NCBI GenBank assembly: GCA_034687125.1 | Contig: JAQGBZ010000029.1 | Span: 62,001 to 126,000, forward strand | Direction of reading: 5' to 3' | Length of the DNA: 64,000 bases | Origin: Neelides folsomi | Taxonomy: Eukaryota > Arthropoda > Collembola > Neelipleona > Neelidae | In this document: positions 49,162 through 62,108 of the stretch, piece by piece | How positions within the stretch are numbered: the first letter of the stretch is position 1 | Layout: the number at the start of each line of letters is the position of its first letter | Made by a program: the position numbers and the translations under genes | Notes under the pieces: generated by a model | The model's database searches: none | What the model was told of the DNA's origin: nothing | Seen by the model: only the letters and a program-made list of their open reading frames with translations

Positions 49162-51852
49162 TTAAATTGCATAATCATCAAAGGGGTCTTTGTTAACAAA
49201 TTCAGGCCTTACAATTTGCCCATCATCGCTCTTTACAAGTTGTTGTTGTTGTTGTCTCCTTAATTCATTTAATCGGGCTTTTAACCTTTCCAACCCGCTG
49301 ATTCGAGCTTCCTCAATTTTGGCATCTTTTTCGTTGATTGGCTCGGGAGTTGGTGAATTTTTTTCTTTTATTTCGCCTTGCTTTGGGCTTTCTACCCTGC
49401 TTTGGGCCTTTGAGCAATAATTTTTGAACATTGTCATCATTGCATTGTTGTTCTGAGAGTCGTTGCAAGCTGCAATCTTCGCTGCTGTCGAGCCCGAACA
49501 CTGCGTGCGGAGTAATTGACACAATTGGTGACTTTCTGATAGCATTGAATTCTCCGTCCTGAATTATTAAAAACCATTATAAAAATTATCATTATTTCTT
49601 ATTTACTTGTATTATTTACAGATTATATCAACTATTTTTTTTACGATTTAGGAACCTCATTTCTCTCTGGTTCGGCTGTAACGATTGCTGTTGGGGTTGT
49701 AGGTTGTTTGTCCTTTGTTGAGACTTACGATTCATTTGTTGAAATTGATTCATTTGATGATTTTGATTCATGTTTGATTTCACATTCGGAGTTTGTTTCA
49801 TGAGATTCTGAATTGTTTCTGATCTCGATTGAGCTCTCATGTTTTGTACCTTCAATGTCGATTCTTCTGACTTCTTCAATTCCAATAACTGGTTTTCCAA
49901 CTCCATTCGTCGTTTCAATGCAGCCATCTCTCTCTGGAATTCTGCTTCTGTATTCGTCCTTTTTACTTGCTGTTGCCGTCGGCTCGGTTGATTCGGATTT
50001 GTTCTCCACAGTCTCTGCTGATGATTCATGTGATTTTGCTTGTATTTGGGATAAAGATCCAGCGGAGGAGTAAACGATCTCTGAGTTGTTGTTCCCTTCT
50101 TCGCGCTCTCCATTTTCCGCATTATTTCCAACAGTGGGAGATTGAGAGTTCGCCTCTTCGTCCTCGACTTTCCCGGCTTCCTTCTCGATTTCTGATCTTC
50201 CTGAAACGCATTGTTGGACAAGGTCAAGTTCAATTCTTGGTCGTTTGAACTCTTGAGGTTGACAGGTGGCAATTTTACCTTGGGGACCTTTATATAAGTA
50301 ATTTAATTTTGGCTCAAGCCAACCCAATTTCCCAAGTTGTTTAACTTTCTCCAAACTCACCCTTTCCGCCCTCGTGTTGTCGACTCGTTTAAGAACGCCA
50401 TTGATGGTTGGAGGAACTTCAATAACATTGGTTAAATGCAAATCCAAATAAGTCAAGAAATCATAGTCAAGATACTCAATTGGCTCTTCAATTATTGTCA
50501 TTCTATTTTGTTCACTTGAATCATCTCTTGGAGGAGTTAAATACCCATAGCCATTTGATTGAAAAACTAAAGGTTGGAAACTTTGGAAAAAATTTGTCTT
50601 TTTTGAAATTTCAATTGTCATTGCAGGATTATCATAAGAATTTCTTTGGTTTTGTTCGCTCTCAGGATTGAACATTGCTGGTCCGGGTATCAAATGTATG
50701 GGGTTTGGAGTTATTGGCAAAAAATTAGATTTTTCAATTAAATTTTCTCTGTGATTTTTGAGAATTTGGTTAAAATTATTGTGGAATTTTTCATTTTGAA
50801 TTTGGGACTTTCTTCTTTCAGCAAAAGTTTTTGCATACCGTGCAATATTCTTTAATTGAAACCTTTTATATAAAAGCTTCTTGTACATATTGCTCCTCCT
50901 GATACTTTCATCTTCATCAATATAAGGATTCTGAATATTGGAGGAATATGAAGGAATTGATCCCTGGGCATTTCCGTTATCAATAAACGATTGTGCTCTT
51001 TGGATTTGGTATGGATAGTATTCGTTCGAATAAGGGACTTCAGATGTTTGTTCGACTAAATGCTCCGGAATTAATTTAGGATTTGAATTGACTGAATTTG
51101 CTGTGGAAAGAGTTTGTAATTGGTGATTAAGTTGTTCATTTCTTATCTTTAATATTTCATTTAGTATGATTTGAGGATTAATTGTGGCATGATCATTATT
51201 CATATCGATGTTTTGATCAAATGGCTTATTGTGTGAACTTACAAGTCCAATTTCAGCAGATCGCTCATTTTCATAATTCATGCTATTGACTAGCAACTCT
51301 TCAAAAAAAATTGTTATTATAAAAACAAGAATATTATGCTAGTATGTGTATAGTAGTGTAAACTTGTAGTAAGTATTAACACTCCCTTTAATTTATAATA
51401 CTCGTATAATCGATAATCTTTATTCTCAACTTACTTACCTGTGAATGGATTTTGTTCAGAATTTTCCATTTGTATAATTGGAACTTGAAGTTGTTGATTA
51501 AGTTCACTCCCATTTAAGAACATTTGAAATGTTGGATCTTCTTCTACAACTTGGAACAAATCGTTCCACTCAATCTTATTCTTCCTCGCTTCACCCATCA
51601 TAAAGAATTCTTTCAACACTACTGTTGGAACATTGTCTGGAAAGACAAATAGTCATGATATATGAAATGCATAAAATTTTAAACCATTAAAAAAGTAATA
51701 TAGCACGCTAAAAAATATATTATAACTTCATTAAAAATATTCTGTAAAAGTAGTTAAATGACTTTGTCAGCAAGTTTAGCACCTTCAGAACAAATAGCGA
51801 TTTCCAAGAAATAAATAATGACAAGTATTAAGAATCCGTTCTCTTTTATCAT
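49162..51852 (-). CDS. Secreted Gln/Asn-rich protein with Cys-bearing C-terminus, family unknown
   Basis: Five exons: 51783-51852, 51439-51636, 50361-51298, 49656-50287, 49162-49558; all phases agree, 744 residues. Exon 1 encodes a signal peptide ('GFLILVIIYFLEIAICS'). The middle is hydrophilic, rich in Asn, Gln, Ser and Tyr, with a basic stretch ('KKLLYKRFQLKNIARYAK'). Exon 4 holds 'RTLNLPLLEIMRKMESAKKG' and a Glu/Lys coiled coil ('EFQREMAALKRRMELENQLL'). Exon 5 has four Cys within about 40 residues ('SHQLCQLLRTQCSG', 'IAACNDSQ', 'FKNYCSKAQ'). Intron 3 is 73 bp (GTGAGT donor) and its removal switches the frame. The exon 4/5 junction (donor GTTCCT) is the least sure. I do not recognise the family; an extracellular matrix or eggshell-like role is only a guess from composition. 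Confidence 0.72.
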
Positions 51853-53645
51853 GCTTTACAAAAATTATTATTTAACCACTTCACAAGCAACTTAACAAAA
51901 CTCAAATGAAGATTAGGCTACTACATAATTATGTATGTATCTACTTCCTTTATTAATTTATTAGTTTGTATAAAATTATACGCATAAGGTACGAGGTATT
52001 CTCAAAATATAATAAAAGCAACTTTCAATTGATTTATTGACTTTCAAAGAAGAAAGCTAAAGATGAGTTATAGGCAAAAGTGCAAATCTAATTTATATCA
52101 TTTTAAATTTTAAAATCTAGTACTGACATTATAAAGAATATGCAATTAATAATAAGTCATGAGAGTAAGTTTCATATTTATGTCACCAATATAAAAGTAT
52201 GATTCATTATTTTCATTTCTCTTTAATTGGGTCGCTGACGCCATTAATAAAACCCGATTAAATTCATTGATCAGATTTAATTAAAATACCTATAAGAAAA
52301 ATATGCCTAATTTTGTTAAAATATCTAAATGCAAGTATGTAGGCTATAATACAGTAGGTATGTATGCATAAATGATTAATGATGATTTCAAAATATTTAA
52401 ACATTTTTATCTTTAATAACAAATGTTTATTTCATTCCGTTAAAATTGGCTCGCATGACGAATGAGAGTCTACTTGAGGATTACACACAAAGGAAACTAC
52501 AATAATTTAAAACATTCTCATCACAAACTGGAAAATTGACAATAAATTAATAGATTAATTATAGTTCTATTAAACATTTTATTATAATAACATTATGATT
52601 TAAAATAGAATTATTTGTATTTATTATTTATGTATTGATACAATTTTAATGTTACGAAAAATATCAGGAATGACTCCAGAATTACATAACATTAAAATGA
52701 CATAATTTTTAACATTATCTATAATTATCATATTAGATTAGGTATATCGTTTCTGATTTACCTATAATATAACCTAATGACAAAAATATGTTGATAATTC
52801 AAATAATGATCAAAAATCAAAATTAATACCAAGTTTGAATTATAAATTTTGCCATTAAAATTTTGAGATAAGTCGGTATGAAATATCACAAACTACCCCA
52901 TGCCATTTGCAGGCAGTTTGGCTTGCTCATATTTAATCCCCTACGCATGTAAAAATTTCAATTGATTTCAATTGCTATTTAGGCGTGACAAGCACACAAA
53001 GGTACGCCGATTAAAATTTACTCTATAATCATTATATACCAAAGTGCGGAACGCAAATAACCTTTGATGCTTTAAAAATTTAGTTCTAAGTTTTTATCTA
53101 AATATTTTTTAATTTGGTAAATATTGTGAGCTCGTAGTTTAAATATGAAATTCGATTCTAAATGTTCCAAAAAATAATAACTTAAAAATTCTGACAAATT
53201 GTCAGAGAATTTGAGTGTTTAGATGTAATCTATTAAACCTTTTAATACAATAAACCATTTTAAATATTGCATAGCATATAAAGATATTTATATTTTATCA
53301 TTATTTATCAAAAATTTGCCATCAAATTTATGATCATTTTGATCAAATGAATTAAATTAGTGATGTACCATATATGTTAATTAGTAAAAGAAGAAATACT
53401 TTGGTTGCCTTTTCAAAGGAATTTGAGGTAAACACTGAAGTTAATTTGATGTTGGTGTACTAAATATATTAAAGAATGGACAATTCGGAAATGGCTTGGT
53501 ATTAAAATTAAAGTATCCTCAATGATCATAATTAACATTATTTCTTATTTTTCTTATGATTAGATAAATAAAAACATGATTTGATAGCTTTCAACCAAGA
53601 AATTATAATATAAACGTTGAGTTTCATAATTTTAGATTGTAAATT
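51853..53645. other. Intergenic 1.8 kb, AT-rich
   Basis: 5' flank of the Q/N-rich secreted gene and 3' flank of the DNAJB12/14-like gene. Very AT-rich; no coding frame, RNA gene or repeat family recognised. Confidence 0.5.
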
Positions 53646-55690
53646 TTATCCGTGGCGTCGATTTCTGAGCCCATGAAGGGAGTCACATGATGGTAGTGCC
53701 ATATCTCGAGCCTGTTTCAGCATATCTTCGTCTCCAAAGTTCCTTGCACGCCAAATCATATGTTCCTATTATGACAAAATGTTGTATATAATGTTTAGAC
53801 TTTCAAAGCTTAATGACTGCAATATATTACTAAATGCAAAGTATAACTTTAATATATAATTATATAATAATAATTTTTATTGGCAAATCAGGTGATTCAA
53901 TCTCTACTTAAAGAATGAAATTAAATAATTGATTAACCATTTTACTATAAGTCTCTTTTGACACTCCCAGAATCACAAAAAAATTCGAAAGTAACACAGA
54001 GACTGATATTCTATTTGAACATTTGTTAAGATCACGAGTTAAAATTTACCTTATAGTTCCGCTGCTTAAAGCATTCGTTCCTTAGGTTTGATATATATTC
54101 TTCTTCAATGCCTGACTCAAGACGTTTGAGATTTCCTTGAAAGTCCGCTGCAAAAGACTCTTTCACATAATAAGGAACTTCCATTTCTCCTGTCATTCGT
54201 TTTACATTGTACCTAAACACAAAATTGAATTGAATTATAATTAACATTCAATAATTCAATAACAAGGTAATGACTATAAATTAAAATAAATTACTTCTGG
54301 GTCCTCATGAGAGAGTAGACAGGATCACTGACGAATAAGGACGAGAGAAGAGTGACAAGAATGAAAAATAGTATCGGGAGAACTTGAAGGAGCATCGTGA
54401 CATTATTCGCTTCAACGTGTTGCGCTCCTTCCGTGTGGTCTCCATTTCCTCCACTTGTATTCGTGTAGAAATATCGAGTTCGACGTCCTCGTCCTGTGGT
54501 GTAAACCGTAGAGGAAGGAAATGCTCCACCAAAGAACATGTTGAATAGTTCCTCAGCAGTCATATCACCTAAATAATGCAAATAATTAAAGTAATTGCTT
54601 CTCCAATAGTAGATAAATAGTTTTGTTATAAAAGTAAACGCACTCTCAAATCCTCTCGTGTAATTATTATATTCGTAATGTGTCGAAGATTGTCTGTGAT
54701 GGGATGTACTGGCTGCTTCGGATCCATAAAGATCGTATTGTTTCCTTTTCTCTGCATCAGATAGAATTGCAAAAGCATTTCCGATAGCTACAAAACAAAA
54801 AATTCTTAATCAAATGGATAATTAAATATCGTTAAGTTAATGGCAAAAAAACACGTTTGTAAACAAACCTTTAAAAGCTTCAGCGGCCCCGGGAGTTTTG
54901 TTTTTATCTGGATGGAATTGAAGAGCTAACTTTCTATATGCCTTTTTCAAATCTGTATCAGTCGCACTTTTAGTCAATCCAAGAATTTCGTAGTAATCCT
55001 TAGAAGATTTTATCCTGTAAAAGAAATAATTATCATATCGATAACTAATAATTGTTGATGTTGAAATTGTTAATTTAAATGAATTAGAATGAACATAAAT
55101 TACCTTTTAACAGCATCTGATTGTTCTTGTGTATATTCTGGTCCACTCGATTTACTCTCTCCTTGTGATGCTTGCCTTTCAGCGCTTACTGTTAAAATTT
55201 AATTTATAAAAATCATTCAATATTATATCTATGAATTATTTATCAATAACATAAAAATAGCTATTAATGAATAAAAAAAAGTAACAAAAATATAGTTTTA
55301 CGTTTTCTTGCTCGATTTCTAACATTTGTCGCTTCATCGTTTGCTTTTGATTCTCCGAGCTTATTGAGTAGCTCCAGAAGTTCTTAAAAATAACATTTTA
55401 ATAAGCTTTAATAAATCAAAATTTCATGTATTCAAAATTCCGAATAATGCCTCGATTATTGTTAAGCTGATATTTTAATTATTCCAATGTACATAAATAT
55501 GCTTAAGGAGTTAATGCTATAAACAAATAAAATAAAATTGGTATATTTATTAAAAACCTTGAGCTCTTTGAGTCGGAAAAAGTTTTTCGGCCTTCTTTAA
55601 AAATCGCTCTGCTTTGGCTCTATCACCTTCAGCAAAGCTCTTTTGAGCCAATTCAATGCACCTCTCTGCTTCGTCTTTATTTGACTCCAT
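53646..55690 (-). CDS. DNAJB12: ER-membrane DnaJ co-chaperone (DNAJB12/DNAJB14 type)
   Basis: Eight exons: 55558-55690, 55302-55382, 55104-55188, 54869-55014, 54644-54787, 54295-54568, 54050-54212, 53646-53765; 381 residues with all phases matching. These proteins sit in the ER membrane with the J domain in the cytosol, recruit Hsc70, and support folding or degradation of membrane proteins. The start '[19 protein letters not shown]' matches the family. The J domain spans about residues 103-165 with the HPD triad at 134-136 ('LQFHPDKN'). A Gly/Phe-rich part follows ('[15 protein letters not shown]'), one membrane span at about 254-276 ('[20 protein letters not shown]'), then the family's luminal DUF1977 region ('[16 protein letters not shown]'). 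One gene here represents both vertebrate paralogues; the symbol is by family. Confidence 0.95.
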
Positions 55691-57447
55691 TTTATTCTTA
55701 ATATCTAAAAATAATTAAATAATTATGATATAAGATGTTGTATTTTTTTATTAATTAACATAATAATATTTAAAATAAAGATTTGATTGTTTATAAATTG
55801 ATTACCTTATTATTTGATAAATTCTTGAAACAGTATTGACTTGTTATTTATATTTCGGCGAGGTTCTTTATTCAGCATTAGTTGGATAATGTCCTATGAT
55901 CTAAATTAATAAACTTATGATAACTAAAATACATAAAAATAAAGAAATTATTAATGCACGTCATAACTTAAATAGTTCAGCGAGTTAAATGCAATAAGTG
56001 CATATTTTCGAAGAACTCACCAGAATAGATCTCACCATTAGCCAAGTAAGTTAATTAGAAACTTTCAAGGAGAAAACGAGGAGGTCGTCTGTCTACCAAT
56101 AATTGATGATTACTCTATGCCCTATATCTACACACTTCACGTTTCATCTTTCATCAGCAAATATTACACTTTTACAGAACGCAAATGATCACAACCACCA
56201 AACAAAAAACCTTAATGTCGATTACTATAACTTGAATCTAATTCAAGAACTTCACTCAACCAAGATTAATTATTTAAAGAGGAACGAAGAGGTTTTTAAA
56301 TGTTAAAAAGTTAAAATCTTCCATTTCCTTTAAAATTATCATGAATTGGATTTGATATTGACCTAATCTTTACTGATTCGCCTGCCATCTACGTTCATAT
56401 CAACTTTTCCCCTCTTTCTCAATGCAATATGCAACATGCAATCCAATGCAATACCAAACCCGAAAACCATTGAGAATCATTTAATATTTAATTCCCATTA
56501 TATATGTAAACATCCAATTAATTTCTAAATGAGCTATTTGTTAAATTTTCAACAATATGAATGTTAAAATTTAAAAATTGTTTAAAGTAAGTTTAAATTG
56601 AGTTTCTCCCATTACGCCGATAGTCATTTGAGTTTTAAGCCAACGCAACGTGTGTTTACTCATTCAATGCATGTATGCCAATTTATCCTTTGGTTGCTAA
56701 ACCGTGTTTCACATGGCTCGCAAAAAAAGGGTTTGAATGTTCCAGTTGCTTCGACACCTCCTCCACTTGTAAAAGAAACCAATTGTATCTTTCCACTTTC
56801 CAGTGTAAATTCTCATCAAGAACTCATCATCAATGAGTCATTAACTAATTTACGTCGACCTGATATTATTTTTATATTTATATAATTGGAATTTAAATTG
56901 TTCAAATTATATGTGAAAGATCCGGTAAGTTTGTAAACGGTACACAAAACTTTTATTATTTAACTTGAAGATCTCTATCTAATTAACTGTTAAAAAATTA
57001 AAAACTAACGAACTAAATAATAAGTCGCATTTATTTTGTTGAAATTCAGACAAACAAGAATGATAGATGTTTCTGGCATAATGCAAAATTAACAAATAAT
57101 AATATAAACAATGTGTAATAATTGTTTTTAAAACTTTCAGATATAATGGTCCTTTTGACAAAATAAGAATTGGCTATCCGTCAATTTAGAATTTTGGCTG
57201 AAAGAACTTTCAAGTGCCTCATAAAATAATAAAGACTTAAACAAGTTTCAAATCCAGCATTGGAATGCTTATTAGGTAAAATAAAATGAAATTTATACTT
57301 TGAGTATTTAACAATTTGTAAATCATAATCATCTAATAATTAGTAATTGTATTTTATAATTATTATAAAATACAATTACTGACTACTTTTATTTTTAATT
57401 TCTACAATCAAGAAGAAGATATCAAGTGATCAAACCTTAAAAGAAAA
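55691..57447. other. Divergent intergenic region between DNAJB12-like (-) and HERC4 (+)
   Basis: 1757 bp, AT-rich. Open frames 56103-56306 and 56598-56885 have no recognisable features. A nearly perfect 39-bp palindrome (57342-57380) lies just upstream of HERC4. Confidence 0.5.
57342..57380. repeat. 39-bp near-perfect palindrome upstream of HERC4
   Basis: The 19 bases at 57342-57360 (AGTAATTGTATTTTATAAT) are the exact reverse complement of 57362-57380, with one base between. It ends 67 bp before the HERC4 ATG, so it lies in the promoter or 5' UTR. It can form a cruciform in DNA or a long hairpin in RNA. Confidence 0.9.
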
Positions 57448-60400
57448 ATGGAAACTGATCAGGGTGATATGGGGTCAAAGGAAGTTTACGCCTGGGGAAA
57501 TACCCTCAACGGCGAACTCGGCTTTGATTCCCTCGAAGAACAATTCGATGTTCCAAAGAAACTCGATCTCCTCAAGAATGTTAAGCTAAGTTAGTACTCT
57601 AGATATTCATTAATTGAGATATAATTCACAATCAATTTTTTGCTAATTTGATTTGTTTTAATAAATATATCTATGCATTTTATATAGTTTCGTCAGGAGA
57701 GTCTCACACAATGTTTTTACTGGAAGATGGGAGTTTGTGGAGTTCCGGAGCCAATGATCATGGACAGCTTGGTCATGAGAAACGTAGTCGTGTGCCTGAG
57801 AGAGTAGAAGGACTCAATGACCGATTCATTGTTTCTGTAAGCGCTGGGTTTGCTCACACGCTAGCGATTGACAAATGGGGAACGGTGTTAGCATGGGGCA
57901 GTGACTCCCATGGACAACTTGGACATCAAATGGACGATAAAGAAGATAAGCTTGTGAGGAGACCTAAAGTGATTAAATCTCTAGCTTCAAAGGTTAAATC
58001 ATTTCTATTATATACAAAATTATGATGTTATAATTAATCACACTGTATAAATATATTTTAATCTTATTTACCGAGACCTCTTAATTCAACAATTAAATCT
58101 TCATTTTCAGATTGTCGTTCAAGTCACGGCAGGGTATTTCCATTCTCTAATTTTGACCAATGCTGGTGAAGTTTACTCATGCGGTAGTAATAGTCATGGA
58201 CAGCTTGGTCTCGGTTATGCGAATAGCGCAAATCAAAATAAACCGTGTCTTGTTGAGCTTCTTGTTGGATTTCCAATTGCACTCATTGCGGCTGGTAAAT
58301 TTTTACAACAAACAACAAGTTTTGAATTTAATAAAAATGTTAAATTCATTACTTTACTCCACATAATGTGTTAAAATATGTACCTTATGTATGTACATAT
58401 ATTAATATTTATAAATAATATTATTTTCAGGGGCATTTCATTCCTTCGTCCTAAGCCTATCGGGGTCAGTTTATGGTTGGGGAAAAAATCAAAGTGGACA
58501 ACTCGGTGTTAGTGAAACGGAGGACAAATATCAACCAACTCAATTAACGACTCTACGCTCATTAAATGTTAGATTTATCACAGCGGGAATTGAACATACA
58601 GCTTTTCTCACACATGTAATTCAATTCAAATTCATTCAAATTCAAACTTCTTTCAATTAATCATCCCAGTAATGGTTTATTATGAAATTAACATATATTT
58701 ACTGATATTTTTTAAACTACTCATAAATATATTTTTTTATAGGATGGTGGAGTTTTTACTTGCGGTAGTAATTCATATGGTCAATTAGGCCATGGAGCTT
58801 TGACAAATGAAATTCTTCCTAGAAAAATTCTTGAATTTGGCTCACCTGTGAGGCAAGTGGCCTGCGGGCGATGCCACACATTGTGCCTTACATATGACTC
58901 GAATAAATTATATTCTTTTGGGTTGGGACAAAGTGGACAACTAGCGAATGATGGGTCGAACAAAAATTCTCCATTCCATGTAAGAATATTTTTATTTATA
59001 AACCCACGTCGTTTTTTCACCAAATATGAAAATATAAACAATTTATATGAATAATACATAGATTGGGAGCATTATATATGGAGTGGAGAGTATTTATGCT
59101 GGAGGAGATCAATCATTTTTAATTACTGGTCAACCTGACCGAGCTCACCTTCTTCATCCTTCTTGTGATTTTAAACAATTTCAGAAATATAAACAAATTC
59201 TAACAATTACTGAAGACTTTACAAATCAATTAACATCGGCAGTTGAGCCTGTAGACCTTGAACTCATGTCCCACACTGAGTAAGTGAAAAGTCTGATAAT
59301 ATTTAAAACTCGTTTAGTTAAAACTTTATTTTATTAAGATTTTTAATAATAAAAGTTAATTAAAGCTAGAATACGAATTTAAATTGCCATTAAAATTTTT
59401 CCAGGACTTTATTTGCGTCTCCTTCGTGTTGGAACGCTTCTTTTCTTCAGTCAAGTGATGAGAGTGGACCTTGTACCTGGAAAAATATTGGAGTTGATTT
59501 AGAAAAAGTAAAAAAGAAAAACTATAACGCAACAACATATTGATTTTACAACACATTTACATTTTAAATCTAATATGTGCATAACGTTAATCCAATCGTT
59601 ATTCCTTAGGCCGAAGAAATTTTAAGCAAATTAAATTCAATAAAAGCGAATAGTTTAAGGAATCTCGTAGATCATCTTGTTTTCGCTGAGCTTTTACCAA
59701 AGATGCCTCATCTTCTCAAAAATGTAGAATTCCTGAAAGTTTACGTTCTTTTACCTCTTATTCCCACTTTTTACTCGGGTAAATCTATTATTCTTAAACC
59801 TTAAATTGTCATTACTACTTTTAAACTCCCACTCTGAAATACTTATAATAATAAAGAGTTCTTGGTTTAAACACTGAATAAATAAGTAATTAACAATTTA
59901 GGTTCGAATCCAATGTTACCTCTTTATTACGCTGAACGCTTCCAATCCCTTCCTGAACAATTGAACAATGTCGTACTGCGTTGGCTCTATTCGGCCCCAA
60001 CTGACCAAGTCATTCGTCTCATCTCAGTCTACAAAAAAATGGTTGTCAATGTCATTGACTCAAATGTTCCAATATCTCAACCTCAGGTAGAAGAAATATT
60101 TTTGTTAAACATTTAAAAAAATATTTGTTTTTATTTGATTCATTGTGATTTCGTGTTATGATAAAAAATAACATTTTAATACAGATGGATAACCAGCTTA
60201 GAGTTTGTCTTATGTTCTTGGGAAAGCTGAGCCATTTTAATAGAGGTGTAAAAAGATTTTCCTACCACGCATTCACAATACCTCAACTTTCTTCAAAGGT
60301 AAAGGGACATAATTTACAGTTGTCATTATTACATTATATACACTAAAATTATTAATTATGAATTAGATTCAGTAATACATTATCATATTAAAGTTTTGGA

Positions 60401-62108
60401 CAGGATTGAATGGTACAAATATTAAATACGATTACAATTTCAGATTGACATTCGAAATGATTATTGTCATTGGCTTCAACAAAAGAGGCAAACTAGGAAA
60501 TTTTTCTTTTGTGACTTTCCATTTGTATTTGATGCTCAAGCAAAAACTCTCCTTTTACAGGTTTAAAATAAATTCATTTTTCAAATTAGAAATATTTAAT
60601 CTGTTATTCTTTTTAGTTGTATAATTATTTACTAATGTTTTAGACGGATCAACTCATTCAAATGCAAGCTGCAATGAATAAGGCTCAAAGCCAAATGCAT
60701 CTTCAATTTCTTTTATCTCATGATCCAACTGACATGCAGTTTTTGGTTCTGAACGTCAACCGAGACACAATCGTGCCAGACACGGTGAACCAACTCTTTT
60801 CTCTCAATACGTTAGACCTCAAAAAGCCCCTGAAAGTGAAATTCGAAGGAGAAGAAGCTGAAGATGCAGGCGGAGTAAAAAAGGAGTTTTTTCTTCTTCT
60901 CATCAAAGATATTTTGGATCCGAAGTATGGGATGTTTAAACATGACGAGGAATCGAGACTCATTTGGTTTGGAGGATCCTTTGATGAAGATCGTTCTTCT
61001 CTCGATGATTATTATTTAATTGGACTCATTTGTGGGCTTGCTATTTACAATGCCTTGATCATTTTTCTTCCCTTTCCTCTTGCTTTGTACAAAAAGATAC
61101 TCGAAGAAAAAGTTGACATTTCGGACCTTAAAGAACTTCATCCTTCCATTGCTCGTTCACTTGAACGAGTTCTTGAGTACAAGTGAGTTTTATAATTTAT
61201 CTAACAGTGATTAGTAAATTAGCATTATATTAGTATATAATATTAGTATAATTTATATATATATATATCATATTTAGTCTATTAAATAGATTTTAATTTG
61301 GAATTTAATTAACAGTGGGTCGGATTTCACGGAAACATTCTGCCTTAACTTTGAAGTAACGAGGGAGGATTATGGTGAAGTGAAGATCGTGCCGCTTAAA
61401 CCTAATGGTTCTTCTATTCCTGTTACATTAGAAAACAAAGCCGAGTTTGTGGATTTATTTGTGGCTTATTACCTCAATCACTCCGTTTACAAACAATTTG
61501 ATGCCTTTAAAAAAGGGTTTATTAATGTTTGCGGTTCAACAGTCCTCAAACTTTTTCATCCTCAAGAATTACAGGCTATGGTGAGTATTTATAACTTTTA
61601 AATGTCACATTAATTAATTTATATTCTTATGCTTGTTTTATTGCTTAAAGAAAATTAATATTTTTTTCTATTTTAGGTCACTGGGAATGAAGATTATGAT
61701 TGGGGAGAATTAGAACGAAATTGTTCATATAAAGGCGGTTATTCACCGGATGAAAAAACCATCAAAATATTTTGGGATGTTTTTCATTCACTCACTTTAG
61801 AAGAGAAAAAGCAATTTCTACTTTTTTTAACCGGAAATGATCGAATCCCAATTTTAGGAATGAAAGCTCTTAAGGTAAAATTCTTCTTATTTTCGTAATT
61901 TTAGAGATTTATTAAAGTTGGGTCATATTCTTATATATTGAATAATATTTATTAGATGTGGATTCAGCCTACGGGAGATGAACGTTACCTCCCAGTCGCC
62001 CACACCTGCTTCAATCTTTTGGATCTTCCAAAGTATCAGACAAAAGAGAGATTACGGTACAAGCTACTTCAAGCCATCCAACAGAACCAAGGGTTTTCCC
62101 TAGTCTAA
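57448..62108 (+). CDS. HERC4: HECT E3 ubiquitin ligase HERC4 with RCC1-like domain
   Basis: Fifteen exons: 57448-57589, 57688-57992, 58111-58294, 58431-58615, 58743-58979, 59062-59279, 59405-59507, 59610-59778, 59902-60086, 60185-60298, 60444-60560, 60644-61182, 61316-61580, 61677-61874, 61956-62108; 1037 residues (human about 1057). The first third is a seven-bladed RCC1-like propeller with repeated 'G-x-N-x-x-GQLG' turns ('[12 protein letters not shown]', '[13 protein letters not shown]', '[12 protein letters not shown]', '[13 protein letters not shown]'). After a helical linker comes the HECT domain, with 'AGGVKKEFF' and '[12 protein letters not shown]'. The catalytic Cys is at residue 1005 ('[14 protein letters not shown]'), and the chain ends 'QNQGFSLV', as the family does. 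All phases agree and all introns are GT..AG. It transfers ubiquitin from an E2 to substrates in the cytosol. AATAAA at 62134. Confidence 0.97.

Noticed and set aside
59902-59911. GTTCGAATCC, resembling a tRNA B box
   Set aside because: It is the first codons of HERC4 exon 9, with no A box, acceptor stem or anticodon arm around it.
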